Shown: one piece after another, positions 33,796 through 44,168 of the stretch | Layout: each line of letters begins with the position of its first letter | How positions within the stretch are numbered: the stretch's first letter is position 1 | Assembly (NCBI GenBank): GCA_963556145.1 | Contig: OY744467.1 | Location: 5,146,001-5,210,000 of the forward strand | Reading direction: 5' to 3' | DNA: 64,000 nucleotides | DNA from: Hygrocybe punicea | Taxonomy: Eukaryota > Basidiomycota > Agaricomycetes > Agaricales > Hygrophoraceae | Position numbers and translations under genes: made by a program | Notes under the pieces: model-generated | Told to the model about the DNA's origin: nothing | Databases searched by the model: none | What the model saw: the letters and a program-made list of their open reading frames with translations, nothing else

Positions 33796-34545
33796 GATTG
33801 TTTCATTAGCCTCAAGTAATTATGCATGTAAGCCCTTTGTAACACTAATATATACCTGTAAATGTAGTTATACAAGAATTCATAGCTGGTAGCAGATGTC
33901 AAAACTTGTGCAGTGTGCTACATTAAAATTTGCAGCCATATCTCTAGAGAGGGCATTCCTCCACCTTTTGCTCTGAAAACTTTTGTGTGCCCTGATGAAT
34001 GAAGTTAGAAACTCACACCAGTCAAACATTTCAGCATAGAAGGTGTGGTGGTCCCAAAAAATTCACAGATACTTGGATGGAGGATGAAAAATCAAGTTTT
34101 GAAATAGCGGTAGGAATCACTCAAAATTGCTATGGCACCCTACACCTTGTTGAATAGATCATTTTAATAATAAAATCATCTCAATCAGAGCAGTAGTTGT
34201 TGAGATAAAATCCAAATACTTTCAAGCCTCCCAGAGCTACTGAAAATAGTATTTGTGGCACATGTGCCAAAATAGTTGCAAACAGCAATAACCAGTTATT
34301 AACCAGTTATTAACTTGGGGGGTCTGTGAGAGGGGTTATTAACTGTTAAAAATTTGCCTTGCTCATACTGCTGTATATGGTTATATATTAATCATAGTTC
34401 AGTCAAGCTTTGTCAACAAGGTTCAAACAAGCCTCAATGGCGACCGAAATGCCCTTCTCTACCTAGCAGAACCTTGACAATCTTTGTTTACTGCTCTTGC
34501 ACCTTCTAGAGGCTCCTCCAAATCCTCCAGAAGAAATCAGCAGGT
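33796..34545. other. No gene seen
   Basis: AT-rich sequence following the mariner relic. No frame, tandem repeat or inverted repeat stands out. Confidence 0.5.
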
Positions 34546-35926
34546 ACTAGTGTTGCCATGGCATGGTCCAGCTCAGCTTGGCTATGGCTGACAACAGCTA
34601 ACCCAAATATGGGTTATTAGCTGGACAGCCTGGACCAGACAATTGTGGGCCCTAGGAAATAACATGGGTTACCTGCAGTTTTTGTGTGGGTTTTTGTTAA
34701 TGAGGGTGTAGCTCTTGATTTTGTGATTGAAATGCACTAATTTTCTTGTCAAACAGATAAGAACTGAGTGAGATATGGCCAATACAAGATATAGCATCCT
34801 ATCCCAACAACTGATCCTATACTACTCTGATCTTTCCAAAAAATCTTGAAAAGTCTGAGTTCTGAGTATAAACCCTCTCTCCTCCGTACCACCACCATCA
34901 ATGACAACGATGTTCACTTGTTCAACTAAATTTACTAGGTCATCCTCTGTTAGTTCAATGTATTATCATTTCAAGGCCAAGGACGATTGTATCCGATGGA
35001 CTATCGAAGCATATCCGGCGATCATTGCATTTAATTGGTGCTGTTTGACAGCTCCAGCCTCATGCCCATCGGAGTCTCAACCCTGCGAATCTTTTTCTGA
35101 TCTTCACACGATCCAGCCCTGGCGGTCCTGCTAAATAATTAGTTTCAAGTGAGTAAATAATAGTGTCATTAAATAAGTCCAAATCCGTTCCACTACTCAC
35201 CTTCAGTCTCTAAAAGCCAACACTCTATGAACTTCTCCTCCATCGGATTCCTTGTGTCCCATTCGGAATCTATACATATCAAACTCTTATAATAATCATA
35301 CAAACATATCAACCAGTAAACTACTGACCGTAGCTTGTTTCGATATCCATTCACCCCATAACTCTCCCGATAACTAACATCACTGAAGTTGTCGTACCCA
35401 GCACCACAAAAAGAAATCATCTTCTTTGCAGCCTTGAACTCTTCTCGTGTTGCGATGATTCTGATCTTGGTCTCCCAAGCTTTATCGATAACGAACTCAG
35501 CATCCGTAGTCTGTCTCAGTCTCCCCCCAACATCTACCAACATAACTACATCGTAAACCTTCTTATCGTTTCGTTTGAATTTCGCTCCAAGGAAGCCTTG
35601 TATCCTGACGTCGTTCCACCTGAACCAGTCGAGTATACATTTGTATGCCTGCGATTTAAGATATCTCTGGGCACTGTCTTGGTCCCAGCAGTGATGAAGA
35701 TCGATATGATAACGTATAACTAGAACGTAGACATCTCGCAAGTAGGGTGTAGCACGGGTGACCTGCGGGTCCCCAGGCCGAACACTGTACCCGTACCCGC
35801 AGACACCGCACCCGTCACAGGTCCGGGTCTGCATCACCCACCATCGGACACGGGTATAGTGGTTACCCACGTCACTGTGCGGGTAGCGGGTGGGGGCTCG
35901 TCCCACTCCATCCTGGTCATTGTTGA

Positions 35927-35980
35927 CCTCGCGAATGCCTCGCCATGTCAATTGACATGTGGCTGATGTGGTTCGCGAGG
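35927..35980. repeat. 54-bp palindromic module
   Basis: CCTCGCGAA, centre GCCATGTCAATTGACATGTGGC and TTCGCGAGG. The inner stem extends eight pairs beyond the fixed centre. Confidence 0.9.
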
Positions 35981-36451
35981 TCATTTGAGGGGGCCATGGT
36001 CCTGCCAACATTGTTGTTGACAGCCCCATGGCCCTCCACCCCCTGGCCCATTCTTGTCCCACGTCGCGTCGTTGCCAACCTCGTCACCGTTGGCCAATCG
36101 GCTGGCATCGTCGTGGCTGTCATCGTTGTGGCCGTCGTTGTCCTGGCTGTTGTCGTCATGGCCGTCACCGTTGTGGCCATCATCGTCGTGGCCGTTGTCG
36201 TCCCAGCTGTCGTCATCGTGGCCGTTGTCGTCTCGGCCGTCATCGTCCTGGCCGTTGTCGTCCTGGCCATCATCGTTCTGGCCCTCGTCATCATCCGGGC
36301 CCTCGTCGTCCACGTCCACGTCGCCCTGTCCGCATTGCCCTGTCTGCATTGCCCTGTCTGCGTTGCCCTGTCCACATCACCCTGTCCGCGTCACCCTCAT
36401 CACCGTCGCTGTGCTGTCGCGAGGTCTTCGTGTGTGTCTCCGTGCTGGAGA

Positions 36452-36504
36452 CCTCGCGAACACGCGTTGACGCATCGACTGACGTGTCAACGTCATTTGC
36501 GAGG
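36452..36504. repeat. 53-bp palindromic module, variant centre
   Basis: CCTCGCGAA and TGCGAGG surround GTTGACGCATCGACTGACG and GTGTCAAC. The centre is TCGACTGA instead of TCAATTGA, while the arms GTTGACGC/GTGTCAAC still pair. Confidence 0.75.
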
Positions 36505-37293
36505 TGTGGACTGGAAGGCAGGGGGTTAGCCAATGTTGGTGGTGAATGATTCGGGCACGTACCTGTGCTGGTAAGTGGGCGCACCACTCTCCCAGCCGTT
36601 TCCCTTCGTCACCATGTTGTTGTTGCTGTTGTTGGTTGGTGTGGTGGTGGTGGCAGCGGTGGTTTGGGTATAACTGAATTATTAGATATGTTAAATGAAT
36701 GAATTAAAAGTATAAAAAAACATACCTTTGGGGCTTGCGGCCCTCTGTGCTAACCTGTGGATAACCATCTACCGCGGGTAAGGGTGTGCGGTAGTACACG
36801 GGTTGCCAAATTGGGACACCGTACCTGTACCCAATCAACCTGCAGCCCGAAAACCGCAGGTTTACCCAAACCCGTGCTATACCCTACTCGCAAGTAGAAC
36901 ATGATGAATAGTAACCAGTAAATGAGTAGGAGCGGTCATTGATGGTGGTGGTATGGAAGAAAGAAAGATTACAAACTCCGCTCCACCTGTGCCTACTATG
37001 TATTCCGATTATTGGCCACACTGTTTGTACATATGTACGAAATTATTGACCACCACTACCTACTATAGTTACTTATTACTGTAAGTTACCAATACCTCCA
37101 ACTGCTGAGGGGTCGGTTTTGTGGTGGGTGCTTGAAACTTTTCAAGATTTTTTGGAAAGATCAGAGTAGTATAGGATTAGTTGTTGGGATAGGATGCTAT
37201 ATCTTGTATTGGCCATATCTCACTCAGTTCTTATCTGTTTGACAAGAAAATTAGTGCATTCCAATCACAAAATCAAGAGCTACACCCTCATTA

Positions 37294-38192
37294 CAGCTGT
37301 TTTCATAAACATGCATAAATTAAGAAAACAGCAAAGGTGTGGTGCAAGCCTGCTGCCACATGGCATTTGACTCCAAGTTTCAAATCTTTGCAGCATGGAT
37401 TTTCAACGTATTAGGAAAATATAAGGACTTGACAGAATTTTATGTGTTATCTCATGACATACTGAATAGATTTGGATGGTTGTAGAAGGAAAACCTATCT
37501 ATTCAATCAGAGCTAGCTGCTCCTGTAATTACATCCTGAAAATAATTAGTGCTAAGACTGTTGCAGATGAAATACCAATATTTCATGAGCCAAACCCACA
37601 TGAATAATGACATAACAAGAGCTCAGATTAACATGATTGTGGAAAGTAAATTAGTTTGATTTTTAAGAGTTCAAAATACTTGGGATTGTACTTGTTAATT
37701 TTTTGATATTATTTACTTCAACTAGACACAAACCTAATACACACCTAAGAATTCCACAGAAAGTTAACATGAGCAAAATCCCAAGTATTTTGAACTCTTA
37801 AAAGTCAGACCAATTTACTTCCCACAATCATGTTAATCTGAGCTCTTGTTGTGTCATTATTCACCATGTGGGTTTGGCTCATGAAATATTGGTATTTCAT
37901 CTGTAACAGTCTTAGCACTAATTATTTTTAGGATATAATTACAGGAGCAGCTAGCTCTGATTGAATAGATAAATTTTCCTTCTACAACCATCCAAATCAA
38001 TTCAGTATGTCATGAGATAACACATAAAATTCTGTCAAGTCCTTATATTTTCCTAATATGTTGAAAATCTGTGCTGCAAAGATTTGAAACTCAGAGTCAA
38101 ATGCTGTGTGGCAGCAGGCTTGTGCCACACTTGACTGTTTTGTACCACACTTGACTGTTTTCTCAGTTTCTGCATGTTTATGAAAACAGCTG
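37294..38192. mobile_element. 899-bp fold-back element with TA target duplication
   Basis: The left arm begins CAGCTGTTTTCATAAACATG and is complementary over about 430 bases to the right arm ending ATGAAAACAGCTG. TA stands on both sides (37,292-37,293 and 38,193-38,194), and the empty site can be read from the opposite arm of the host element (CATTAACAAA). No coding capacity. A TA target fits Tc1/mariner-type mobilisation. Confidence 0.85.
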
Positions 38193-38329
38193 TAACAAAA
38201 ACACACACAAAACCTGCAGATAACCTGTGTTATTCCCTAAAATTTGTGGCTGGCTAAACCATGGTTAACTATCCAAAAAAGGCAATTTGTAGTCTCACAT
38301 AGATAATAATTTTGTATTTACTGTTTGTC

Positions 38330-38780
38330 ATCACTCACCTGTAAAGTACTAGTGAGCATTCCTTCTACTCATCATTTTCCTGTACAAAGTACAAGTGAGC
38401 TTTTATCTTGGCTCAGATGCTTCCTCATTTCCTCATTCTGTCCCCATTCGCCCATATGAAGTACATGTGACCTCTAGGCAAATCTTCTTTCAGGTGTCCT
38501 TCTTGTTCACCCATAGAAAGTACCAGCAAGCTCCAGGCCCCTCTTGGCTCAGACACTCCCCCATTCCATCCTCATTTACCCATACAAGTACATGTGGGCT
38601 CCAGGCAAATCTTTGTTCAGGCACGCTTACTATGTTCTTGTTTGCCTATACAAAGTACTAGCAAGCTCTTAGCTCAGATGCTCCCTCATTCCATTCTTGT
38701 TCACCCATACAATACACATGGGCCCTCAGGCAAATCTCCATTCAGGCACACTTACTATGTTCTCATGTGCCTGTAGTATG
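38330..38780. repeat. ~130-bp tandem repeat, about three units
   Basis: AAAGTAC followed by AGCAAGCTC or AGTGAGC and CTTGGCTCAGA recurs near 38,388, 38,517 and 38,651, each followed by CACCCATA or CGCCCATA and a second AGTACATGTG-type phrase. Open frames across it are repeat-driven. Confidence 0.7.
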
Positions 38781-38789
38781 TAGGATGGA

Positions 38790-40390
38790 TTGAAATGGCT
38801 TCACAGGAAATGGAGCTTTGAAAAGGACAAGCTAATGAGTCCCTGGAGAAAATACATTTTGCTGTGGGACATAAAGCATTTGCTTTATCAAAGATGGGTT
38901 AGGAAAACAAAAGGACAAAAAGCCAAGACACAGACTTTGGGTGCCATTCATCACACAGATGTGGCTTTACATGACTGTGTGATGTCTTATGGTCAAGCTC
39001 ACAGGACATTGGTAAACCTGGGTGCTGACAATGACACATTGGCACACTACCAAGCAATTTGCAGAGAGGATTTGAAGCTCAGTGGAGATGTTGTGGAAGA
39101 AAACAGGTTTGGGCAAAGAGTGATGCATGGGCATGGTTTTGGAGAATGGGTGACCAGAATAAGGAACAGGAGGACAACTGGATGTCAGAATGTGAGTTTT
39201 AAAATGAGATCTACCAAAATATACCATTAAAGTTCCAGCAGTTTACACAGTGAACTGGTTGAGAGCAAATGCTGGGCAAGAGAGAGCAGGGGAAGAGGAA
39301 ACAAAAGTGTCAGCAGAGATGGAATTTACCATCAGATGGTATAGGTTTCAACAACAACTGTGGCAGGAAAGAGCAAGACGATGTAATAGTGAGGTTGGGT
39401 TGGCTGCAGAATGTAGATCCTAAACTAGGGGTGTCAGCATGAAAGTGACAAGGAATAATCAGTGTCGGGGATAGTGATAAAAGGATAGTAGGAGGGGTAG
39501 AATGTGAAGCCACCATGTAAAACTAAGAACACAGACAAATAATGATAAAGTGGACTGAAAATAGACAAATAATGGTCAACCTGACAGAAAACAGATAAAT
39601 AATGATGAACCTGATGATGCCAACATCGTCAGGTGCAGCAGGTTGGGTTGGGTTGGGTTGGGAACGATGAATGAATAATGGGAACTAAGACAAGGACAAT
39701 GAAGTGAACTACGAAAGTCTAAGGGGCTACAAGGATGAGCACGTGAAGAGATTAAAAGATGCTTCTGAATGTAGGCTGAGGACTATCTTATTTGTATGGT
39801 TGTTGGGGACCATTTTTATAGTACATGGATGGATACTTTCGGTCATGTCTATTTCGGCTGATGGAAAACTACAAAGAAAAGTTAGAATGGGGATGTGAAG
39901 AGGGGGGTTGCAATGCAATGAGGAAATCAAAATGGAGGGGAAAACAAATATCCAAGAAAAAGATCTAAAATGTCATGTATTTCTCTGAAAGGACAAGGGG
40001 ATGCATATATAGGGCAAGCCCAAAGTTGGGAATTGAGTCCGATAAGATCCATCCCCTAGTATTGGGACTCCATGGCTTATGAGCCTGCCAGATTTGGTCC
40101 AAGAGCGGCCGTGACAAAACAGTATACATTGGGTCATGTGGGTTACATCACATCACATCACATCGGGTTATGTGGGTTCAAATGCGAGTCATTTGGAGAC
40201 ATTGGGTTCATCTGGATTCATGATATATTGAGGATTTGGACTCAGGGGGATGTCAACCCTCTACAATGAGCACTTAAATCTTCAAAGCAGGGGAGGGGAC
40301 ATCATGCATATGCTAAGAAGCAAGTCCTAATGTGGAAAAGATTGGCCAAAGTGGCCAAGAAGAGTTTTCCACTAGACATGGTGGAATAGG
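38790..40390 (+). pseudogene. KDZ transposase C-terminal relic, split by an LTR
   Basis: The visible part starts KWLHRKWSFEKDK and reads TQTLGAIHHTDVALHDCVMSY and NLGADNDTLAHYQAICREDLK, then with frameshifts WFWRMGDQNKEQEDNW and VYTVNWLRANAGQ, FTIRWYRFQQQLWQERARRC. This is the C-terminal helical region typical of the CxC2-type KDZ transposases of agaricomycetes. The frame is cut near 39,413 by an LTR and a short piece (AYAKKQVLMWKRLAKVAKKSF) resumes about 40,300. It is unrelated in detail to the CxC5/CxC6 type gene at 27,481 and lacks its N-terminal half. Confidence 0.7.
39414..40265 (+). mobile_element. Solo LTR, family B, copy 1
   Basis: Shares its whole length with the copy at 55,524-58,136: start GATCCTA...CTAGGGGTGTCAGC, a GGGTTGGGTT run, AAAGATCTAAAAT, ATGCATATATA and end CCTCTACA. 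AATG flanks both sides as a probable target duplication. It splits the KDZ relic. Confidence 0.75.
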
Positions 40391-40689
40391 AAACAAGAAC
40401 AGACTTTAGAAATGAGTGGTTTTACTGTTGTTTTGCCATTGTGAATCATATATTATCCGTGGTTGTCTTATATTAATGCTAGTTGGATATAAATCATACC
40501 CCATTGTAACTCGTCATAGAGGTGGGACAGGCTCAGGGAAGGGACTCAAGGGACTTGGAGTTAATGGAACATTGATGTATCAGGATGAGGAACGCTTTGA
40601 CATGAACTGCTATCTAAGGAAACCAACCGTGGGAGACTCTGTCATGTGATCTACCACTACACCGCCTAACTTTGTTGTTGTCCCTATGT

Positions 40690-41690
40690 CAGCCAATCCA
40701 ATGCCAGTGTAACATAAATATCCCAGCCCATCTTGGCCCATCCAATGCTAGTGTCATATCTATGCAACTCCAAGGAATTCCGATGAACTCCGCTCCGGAC
40801 TTTTCCGCTGTTTTATCTTATCTTATCCTCTCATGTACGTTATTGTTCCTTTCCTTGTTTATACTCTATTCTTCTTCATCTCCGCTCCTCCGAACTCCTA
40901 TACGTTCTGTCCCTTTGTTTACTTGTCACCATACATAGCAACCTTTTGTTACTTTTATCCTTCTCCGAACTCCAGTTCCCTTTTCGGAGTTCTTATTATC
41001 TTTACATTACTAAGGACTTAACAATTAGTTTACCAAGTATATAAGTTAGAACTACAAGTCCTGTAACTCCGTTCAGAAAATCAACTTGAGTTCCCCTCAT
41101 CCTCAAACTTAGGGCTTCGCCTTAAGCTCTCTTTAGTCTCCATCTTTAGTCCAAACCTCCAGCCTAATTCCGCTCTGTCCGATTGTGCTTACTCAGTATG
41201 ACTCAAGGAAGTAGCATAACTACTTTGAGAGTTTGCACCTCCGGTCCTCTGACAACTCCATTCCATCCAGAGTTGCACACCTCTAACAGCTATCTCACCC
41301 CATGTTGGCCCATCCAATTATAGTGGGCAATAAATATCTCATCCTTCTCAGCCTATCCACTGCTAGTGGGAAATAAATATCCCACCCCATTTTGGCCCAT
41401 GCAATTATCATGGCAAATAAATATCTCACCATTTTGGCCCATCCACTGCTATTGGCAGAAAAATATCCCACCCCATGGGCCCATCAAATGCTATTGGGAA
41501 ATAAATATCCTACCTCAACTCAGCCTGTCTAATTATAGTGCAAAATCATTATTTCTAACTTTCTGGGCCCATTCAATGTCATCCAATCCAATAGGTCTTG
41601 ATATTATCTTGGCCTATCTCAGCCCATCCACTGGGATTGGACCTTTAGCCCATGGGCTCTCCCAATGCTACTGGTCACAAATCCAATGCA
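40690..41690. repeat. ~43-bp satellite, interrupted by a MITE
   Basis: GGCCCATCCA and close variants recur at 41,307, 41,351, 41,394, 41,436 and 41,478 (42-44 bases apart), with AAATAAATATCCCACCCCAT between them. Two more units lie at about 40,690-40,762, before the inserted element at 40,763-41,277. Confidence 0.8.
40763..41277. mobile_element. 515-bp MITE in the 43-bp satellite
   Basis: The ends TGCAACTCC and GAGTTGCA are inverted repeats and are flanked by CATATCTA and CACCTCTA, an 8-bp target duplication with two mismatches. Subterminal GGAGTT/AACTCC motifs recur on both strands. There is no coding content. Confidence 0.55.
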
Positions 41691-41869
41691 AGGTGTGAAT
41701 TGTTACTGTTAGACTAGACCTTGGATATTGACAGATTACTTTTTGTAGAAAGGAAACTCTTTCAACATAGTCTTACAAAGCATACAGCCCATGTAACTTC
41801 ACTGACAACTCAGCTGTGGAAGCCTATTTGTATGCACACCTAATCATCAATGGGATCCTCTTCACCATC

Positions 41870-43400
41870 ACTGTCCAAATTATCCCAAGGTGCAAAAGCA
41901 TCCGCCAGGCTTAGCCCAGTCAAGAGAAAGGTAGATCAAAACCGGAATCAAGCATCTTCAGTGTTGCATGGCAGGTACAAGCACAACGAACTCACATGTC
42001 ACACCCCGCAGGGGTATTGGTTTGCGGACTGTCGCGGCGCGTGGTAAAGAAACTTCGTTTGTTGGTCTTCAGGGAGAACATGGGTGTAAAAAGATATTCT
42101 GAGCCACTCGCAGCTCGAGAGAGACCGGAAGCATTATCCAACTGCCACTTAGCAGCAACTTTACCTCCAGCTTCCATTCCGGGCACGTGCATTACCGGAC
42201 CACTTCCTACGAGGGCCAGCGAAATGGCTTCGTTCTCTGAGGGGCAACGGTCAAATGGGGGGTTAATTCGCTAGTGAAACGCACGTCAATCACCCATGAC
42301 CATTGATTGTGACTTACTTTCTTGAGATAGATATAATGCGTAAGCAGGGCACATAACCACATCCACTACGACAACTTTGCCGTCGAGAAGGCTGATTTCC
42401 AACAATTTTTCATAGGGAAAGTCTGTGGGGAGATGCTTTATCTGCGGTCGATATACGATCAGCAGAGCACCACGATTCTTCCCAAATTTCCATTGGCCTT
42501 GAATGAATGCTTCTGCCTGCCCGATGTGACTATTAGGGAAACGGAAGGGGTAGATGCAGAAAAGTGATAGATCAGTGCTCAGCCTGGAAATATTCCCATT
42601 CATAGGTGATAGAAAGGCGTTTGTACTCACACGTCTGCACTGATCGAAAGTTTGATGGAGCGCACATCCTGAGATGTGCAAATGATGTGATCTTCTGCAG
42701 GAGCGAGTCGAGCTTCGAAACGCGGTAGGTCGAGGTTGTACTGCTTGAAAACTGGATCATAAATGCTACCTCTCCTTTCAAATTTACCAGATTGCTTGTC
42801 GATGGTTCCATAATCGCCGACCTGTGAACATCCTTAGAGACGCAAATATATCGGGAAAGCGCGAACTTCGATTGGGATGGGAGGCTCCCAATTCGCCCAT
42901 CTGCCTGAGGCAGAAAGAATCAAATCGATAAATAGGCGCGAGGCTTTAGTGTCTGGCATAGAGGGTCGGAGATGCGCCATGGACCTGTTCGGATTTACGC
43001 TGAAGTACTTGCTCTGACACTGCCGCAAGGCAGTGTTATCGGTTCAGGGGACGGGCTGTTTAAAGTCTTGGCGGCAATCTCGGGAACGAGAGCGTCTACA
43101 GACTTGTCATCCGAATAGACGCTGAGGAAAAATAGTGTAACCTATGGTAATCTCCTCGTAGACTATGGTCTTTTCGGCTGTCGAGGCTGAGGTATGGATT
43201 CGTCCGGCAGATTGCTCACGCTCCACACTACGTCTTGAAGCGAGTCAGCGCCGACGACATTCAAGTCGCGAACCGATGTTCGAACCCCAATATATGCCGT
43301 AATAACTTGTTCACCAACAACTCGGCCACTGCCGGGAAGTGAGTACCCAGTGGTGATGGGCATGGCCTTAGTAATGGGCTCGATACTGATGTCTGTTGAG
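41870..43400 (-). CDS. Conserved fungal protein of unknown function (host-like, multi-exon)
   Basis: In this stretch CpGs are frequent and the frames are not littered with stops, unlike the old transposons around it. Minus-strand exons read MPITTGYSLPGSGRVVGEQ and ITAYIGVRTSVRDLNVVG; SMAHLRPSMPDTKASRLFI; VGDYGTIDKQSGKFERRGS, IYDPVFKQYNLDLPRFEA and IICTSQDVRSIKLSISADV, followed by a GTGAGT donor; GKNRGALLIVYRPQIKHL and MCPAYALYLSQ; and finally a CpG-rich exon with KWQLDNASGL and FTPMFSLKTNKRSFF. The GDYGT.DK..G.F..EG.IY and CPAYALYLS patterns recall a basidiomycete family without known function. Intron borders and the true start are not settled. Confidence 0.5.
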
Positions 43401-43406
43401 GAAAAA

Positions 43407-43470
43407 ATAATGAATAAATAAATAAATAAATAAATAAATAAAATAAAATAAAATAAAATAAAATAAAATT
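43407..43470. repeat. AAAT and AAAAT microsatellites
   Basis: A run of AAAT units is followed by a run of AAAAT units, upstream of the host-like gene on its strand. Open frames through it give Phe/Tyr/Ile-rich text and are artefacts. Confidence 0.9.
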
Positions 43471-43514
43471 GAATTGGATAAAATCGGTATCTGTACATCA
43501 GTAAATAACATTGG

Positions 43515-44114
43515 CTAGTCAACATCCCAGCAAGGCTTATTGGGTCTCTTTGAGTCCCTACCACTCTTGCCACAATCCCTATACTGATCCAAACACAACC
43601 TTACCTCCTTTCTTTTGTTACATGATTCTTTTCCACATTTTTTGCATGTTTGGATCTTTCTTTTTTGGGATTTGGCTGTGCTGGGGTAGGAAGGGAAGCC
43701 AATGTCTGCTTGTGTGATAGGGAGTTGAGTTGGCTGTGAATTTTTGGGAGACAGACATGGCTTGGTGTTGTGGCAACACTGAGTGAGAGGATGAGTTTCC
43801 AGTTGGACTATCAGCAGAAATTTCCAGAAGTCCTTTTCCAACAAAATGCTGTCTGAGTGGTTGCTGTGGGGCATTTGGAACCTCCAGAACATGACATGGA
43901 TCAAGAATTGCAATGTGAAGTGATGCACAAGCATCTGAGGACATTGAGAGGGATTGTCAAATATTAATGCTTGTCTTCCACTCTCCATAGAGGTGTGGTG
44001 CTGTTCTGTCAGCTGATAGGCAGTGTCAGTATCATACAATGAGGTTATGAATGCAGAAATGCAGACACACCTTATATGATATATGCTGATGATTCCATAC
44101 CCATACTGCTTCAC
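43515..44114 (-). pseudogene. Unknown protein fragment with Cys-rich tail
   Basis: A 199-codon open frame of unclear origin. Its C-terminus has TCKKCGKESCNKRKEVRLC followed by DCGKSGRDSKRPNKPCWD, a regular Cys spacing (CX2CX4C, then C, CX2C-like) found at the tail of transposon-linked basidiomycete proteins. Nothing upstream is recognisable. It is probably the remains of a transposon gene, and the junction with the microsatellite follows its stop. Confidence 0.35.
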
Positions 44115-44168
44115 TGCAGTTTGGCTGGGTGGTTAAAGGTGAGATTGGTGAACATCAGCTGACAAGAC

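Larger units (their letters stand above)
35743..36886 (-). mobile_element. 1,144-bp TIR element, TSD CTCGCAAG
   Basis: CTCGCAAG lies at 35,735-35,742 and 36,887-36,894. Ends are TAGGGTGTAGCACGGGT and its near-complement ACCCGTGCTATACCCTA. On the minus strand: a 52-nt intron (36,725-36,674, GTATGT to ATTCAG), a CCACCA run, GTGGTGCGCCCAC before a GTACGTGCCC donor at about 36,562, a palindrome, a GACAACGGCCACG-type run (36,100-36,360) and a second palindrome. The order matches the elements at 31,345 and 19,901. Confidence 0.92.
35133..36960 (-). pseudogene. Captured gene of unknown function, split by a TIR element
   Basis: I do not recognise this protein. Its frame enters from about 36,960, reads through MFYLRDVYVLVI across the insertion junction (36,895 to 35,734), and continues CILDWFRWNDVRIQGFLGAK, KVYDVVMLVDVGGRLRQ and ECWLLETE. 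A GTGAGT donor at 35,200 and a TTTAG acceptor near 35,133 mark an intron, after which the frame continues AGPPGLDRVKIRKRFAGL. CpGs are well kept and there are few stops. The start is uncertain. Lying between inverted arms, it looks like host sequence carried by a transposon. Confidence 0.4.
34546..38293. mobile_element. Element with ~360-bp inverted arms around a captured gene
   Basis: Left arm 34,546 to about 34,910 pairs with 36,925 to 37,293 plus 38,195-38,293, for example GTTGGGATAGGATGCTATAT against its complement at about 34,795, and CCACCACCATCAATGAC in both arms. The right arm is interrupted by a TA-flanked fold-back (37,294-38,192). The ends ACTAGTGTTGCC and ACTACAAATTGCC are similar, but no target duplication is clear. 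The centre holds a minus-strand intron-bearing gene and a later TIR insertion. Confidence 0.55.

Noticed and set aside
35917..36587. Asp/Gly-rich, Thr-rich and Val-rich frames
   Set aside because: These are repeats of GTCGTGGCC-type units in the 35,743 element; frames cross palindromes and splice signals.
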